From: Pseudonocardia sp. ICBG1293
Lineage (GTDB): Bacteria > Actinomycetota > Actinomycetes > Mycobacteriales > Pseudonocardiaceae
DNA length: 64,000 nucleotides
Assembly (NCBI RefSeq): GCF_020131355.1
Contig: NZ_JAHLEL010000038.1
Coordinates: forward strand, 248,001 to 312,000
Reading direction: 5' to 3'
Below, piece after piece: positions 62,448-64,000 of this stretch. A program made the position numbers and the translations under genes. The notes beneath the pieces are model-generated. The model made no database searches, was not told the DNA's origin, and was given only the letters and a program-made list of their open reading frames with translations. How positions within the stretch are numbered: position 1 is the first letter of the stretch; each line of letters begins with the position of its first letter.

Positions 62448-62534
62448 GTCCCTGATTCCGTCCCGAAGAGATGACCCACTCTGACCAGACCGGTCCTGAC
62501 CAGTAGCAGAGAAGTTCGATCGAGGAGGTCGATC

Positions 62535-62918
62535 GTGTACGTGCGATCCGTTCCGTGTGACGGCGGGATGATCACCGAACAGTCCGGCGGCGGCGCCGGA
62601 CCCGACGAGGTGCGGCTGCGGTCGGTGCCGAGCGGGCCGTCCGGCCGTGGCTCGGCCCTGCCCTGCCGCAACGGCGACGCCGACCTGTGGTTCGCCGAGG
62701 CCCCGGCCGAGCTGGAGGAGGCGAAGTCCCGCTGTGGGGGCTGTCCGTTCCGGCAGGCCTGCCTGGACGGTGCGCTGGAGCGCGCCGAGCCGTGGGGCGT
62801 GTGGGGAGGCGAGATCTTCGACCACGGCCGGGTGATCCCGCGCAAGCGTCCGAGGGGGCGCCCCCGCAAGGCCGACCTGGAGCGCGACCGGGCACTCGCC
62901 CTGGCCGCGAGCCGCTGA
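62535..62918 (+). CDS. whiB7: Transcriptional regulator WhiB7
   Basis: A 127-residue WhiB-family iron-sulfur regulator of intrinsic antibiotic resistance. The four cluster ligands are Cys44, Cys67, Cys70 and Cys76 (LPCRNGDADLWFAE; KSRCGGCPFRQACL). The sigma-contact motif GVWGGE is at 88-93 and the AT-hook RGRPRK at 107-112, the combination that defines WhiB7. GTG 62535 follows GAGGAGG by six bases. It is expected to work with the housekeeping sigma factor at promoters with AT-rich upstream elements, including its own. Position after uvrD2 agrees with mycobacteria. Confidence 0.96.
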   Translation: MYVRSVPCDGGMITEQSGGGAGPDEVRLRSVPSGPSGRGSALPCRNGDADLWFAEAPAELEEAKSRCGGCPFRQACLDGALERAEPWGVWGGEIFDHGRVIPRKRPRGRPRKADLERDRALALAASR

Positions 62919-62985
62919 ACACAGCCGTACCGGCGCGACCCGCGCCGCGGCACCGTCCGACCACCAGACCCGAGGAGACCGAGAC

Positions 62986-63234
62986 ATGAACGACCTGAAG
63001 CCGGCACCGGCCGTGCGACCGATCCCCCGCACCGACCGCTCGTCCCACCTCGTGAACCAGGAGAACGTGATGACGCTCATCCAGGAAGCGCTGGCGAGAT
63101 CCCATCAGCAGGAGGCGCAACGGGTGGCGGCCGAGCACCGGCTCGCCCGCCGGTACACCGCGGGCCGCGGCTGGACCCGGCTCGCGTCCTGGGCCGCCTC
63201 CCGCGCCGAACGGGCGCGGCTGCGCGCCGGCTGA
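62986..63234 (+). CDS. Small hypothetical protein
   Basis: 82 residues, basic, with a predicted helix LIQEALARSHQQEAQRVAAEHRLARRYT and an Arg-rich end. ATG 62986 has GAGGAGA upstream. 67 bp after whiB7, probably in its transcript. No family recognised. Confidence 0.65.
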   Translation: MNDLKPAPAVRPIPRTDRSSHLVNQENVMTLIQEALARSHQQEAQRVAAEHRLARRYTAGRGWTRLASWAASRAERARLRAG

Positions 63235-63411
63235 TCCCGTCCCGGACCCGGTCGGCCCGGCTGCCGAGCAGCCGGTCCGGCCGGCCCGGACCGTGCCCCG
63301 TCCGGACCTCGTCCGGGCGGGGCACCGTCGCGTCCGGGGCCTGCGGACCCGCCGGCGGGGAGGGGCCGCACCCCGCTCCTGCTCTGCTCACCGTCGCGCA
63401 ACACCCCCGGG

Positions 63412-63828
63412 TCAGGGCGCCGCGGTGCCGGCGAAGGCGGTGGCGAAGTCGGCCGACGGTGCGATCTCGGTGATCACGTCGACCAGCACCCCGTCCGGCC
63501 CCGCGACGACGAAGTGCCGCTGCCCGAAGTCCTCGTCGCGCACCGGCAGCAGGGCCTCCAGGCCGCCGTGGACCACGAGGCGGTCCCACTCGGCGTCGAC
63601 GTCGTCGACCTCCAGGTTCACCAGCATCCCGCCGGCCGACCGGCCGCGGTACGCCGCGGGGATCGTCGGATGGTCCCGGTCGAGGACGGCCAGCTCGAAG
63701 CGCCCGCGGCGCAGGCTGACGTACCAGTCGGTGTCGAAGACGATCTCGAAGTCCATCGGGCCGGTCCAGAACGCGCGGGCGGCCGGGACGTCGGCCGTCG
63801 CGAGGACCGGGTAGCAGCTGTGGAGCAC
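63412..63828 (-). CDS. VOC-family (glyoxalase-like) protein
   Basis: A 138-residue vicinal-oxygen-chelate protein with two beta-alpha-beta-beta-beta modules (LHSCYPVLATADVPAARAFWT; DFEIVFDTDWYVSLRRGRFELAVL; GGMLVNLEVDDVDAEWDRL; GQRHFVVAGPDGVLVDVITEI). It may be a dioxygenase, a lyase or a drug-binding protein. GTG 63828 has GGGAGGG. It diverges from a TetR gene over clear palindromes and is probably its target. Confidence 0.85.
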   Translation of the reverse strand: MLHSCYPVLATADVPAARAFWTGPMDFEIVFDTDWYVSLRRGRFELAVLDRDHPTIPAAYRGRSAGGMLVNLEVDDVDAEWDRLVVHGGLEALLPVRDEDFGQRHFVVAGPDGVLVDVITEIAPSADFATAFAGTAAP

Positions 63829-63852
63829 GGCACCCTCCCATTTCGCATACCG

Positions 63853-63891
63853 TCAGTACGCGAAACGTACTGACGTACCATCGGTACGTCA
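63853..63891. promoter_or_regulatory. Overlapping TetR operators, VOC / TetR pair
   Basis: TCAGTACG-n5-CGTACTGA (63853-63873) and TGACGTACC-n3-GGTACGTCA (63871-63891) are both perfect inverted repeats sharing TGA, with centres 18 bp apart. They fill the divergent promoter. Confidence 0.75.
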
Positions 63892-63906
63892 ACGACGGAG
63901 GTGTGT

Positions 63907-64000
63907 GTGGGAGTCCGGTCGGACCAGCGTCAGCGGACCCGGCAGGCGTTGCTGGACGAGGCGGAGCGTCTGTTCACCCGCGACGGGTACGGAGCCGTCG
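63907..64000 (+). CDS. TetR regulator, partial (runs off the window)
   Basis: The first 31 codons of a TetR gene: VGVRSDQRQRTRQALLDEAERLFTRDGYGAV, the first helices of the DNA-binding domain. GTG 63907 with GGAGG upstream. Truncated by the end of the window. Likely repressor of itself and the VOC gene. Confidence 0.75.
   Translation, partial: MGVRSDQRQRTRQALLDEAERLFTRDGYGAV

Overview
The window is one 64-kb stretch of a very GC-rich actinobacterial chromosome (GTG and ATG starts, ATGA/GTGA stop-start overlaps, third codon positions almost all G or C). Gene content fits Pseudonocardiaceae, probably Pseudonocardia or a close relative; this is inferred from gene content and style, not from a marker gene.

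A conserved backbone runs through the window in the same order as the Mycobacterium tuberculosis Rv3208-Rv3197A block (order recalled from memory): a TetR regulator (3051-3677), moeZ/moeB1, a TIGR02569 protein, an alkyltransferase-like protein, adnA, adnB, a TrkA-N potassium channel, nudC, a mycoredoxin, uvrD2 and whiB7. Blocks of other genes are inserted between these markers.

Layout. 1-3.7 kb: a TetR regulator with two palindromic operators, divergent from an AurF-type diiron oxygenase and an alpha/beta hydrolase. 3.8-6.5 kb: an open but catalytically degenerate P1B-type ATPase homologue and its exported partner. 6.7-12.5 kb: hydrolase, moeZ, a large Ser/Asp-repeat membrane protein, and the TIGR02569 protein. 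12.8-13.8 kb: an IS5-type insertion sequence. 13.9-26.6 kb: a nitrate/nitrite assimilation cluster (narK, nasC, nasB-like reductase, nirB, nirD, HemD-winged-helix fusion, sirohydrochlorin chelatase, PrmC-like methyltransferase). Three of its promoters share one GlnR-like architecture, but nasC carries a frameshift and nirD is split by an IS110-family element. 26.7-28.4 kb: a TetR-controlled oxidoreductase. 28.4-40.5 kb: alkyltransferase-like protein, adnA, then PAP2 phosphatase, LLM oxidoreductase, serS and a GH16-type protein, then adnB. 40.6-48.2 kb: an intact DUF485 plus acetate-type symporter pair, then a second, decaying symporter operon (frameshift, second IS110 copy) with its LytS/LytTR two-component system. 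48.2-59.4 kb: K+ channel, split transketolase behind a MerR-type operator, exonuclease III, lipoprotein and sortase, proA, an M16 peptidase pair, nudC. 59.4-64 kb: mycoredoxin, uvrD2, whiB7 with a long attenuator-type leader, small ORFs, a VOC protein and the start of another TetR gene.

The main themes are nitrogen assimilation and siroheme supply under probable GlnR control, with structural lesions that probably inactivate the pathway; double-strand-break and excision repair (AdnAB, UvrD2, ExoIII); monocarboxylate uptake; and WhiB7 intrinsic resistance control. No tRNA, rRNA, CRISPR array, prophage or replication origin was seen.
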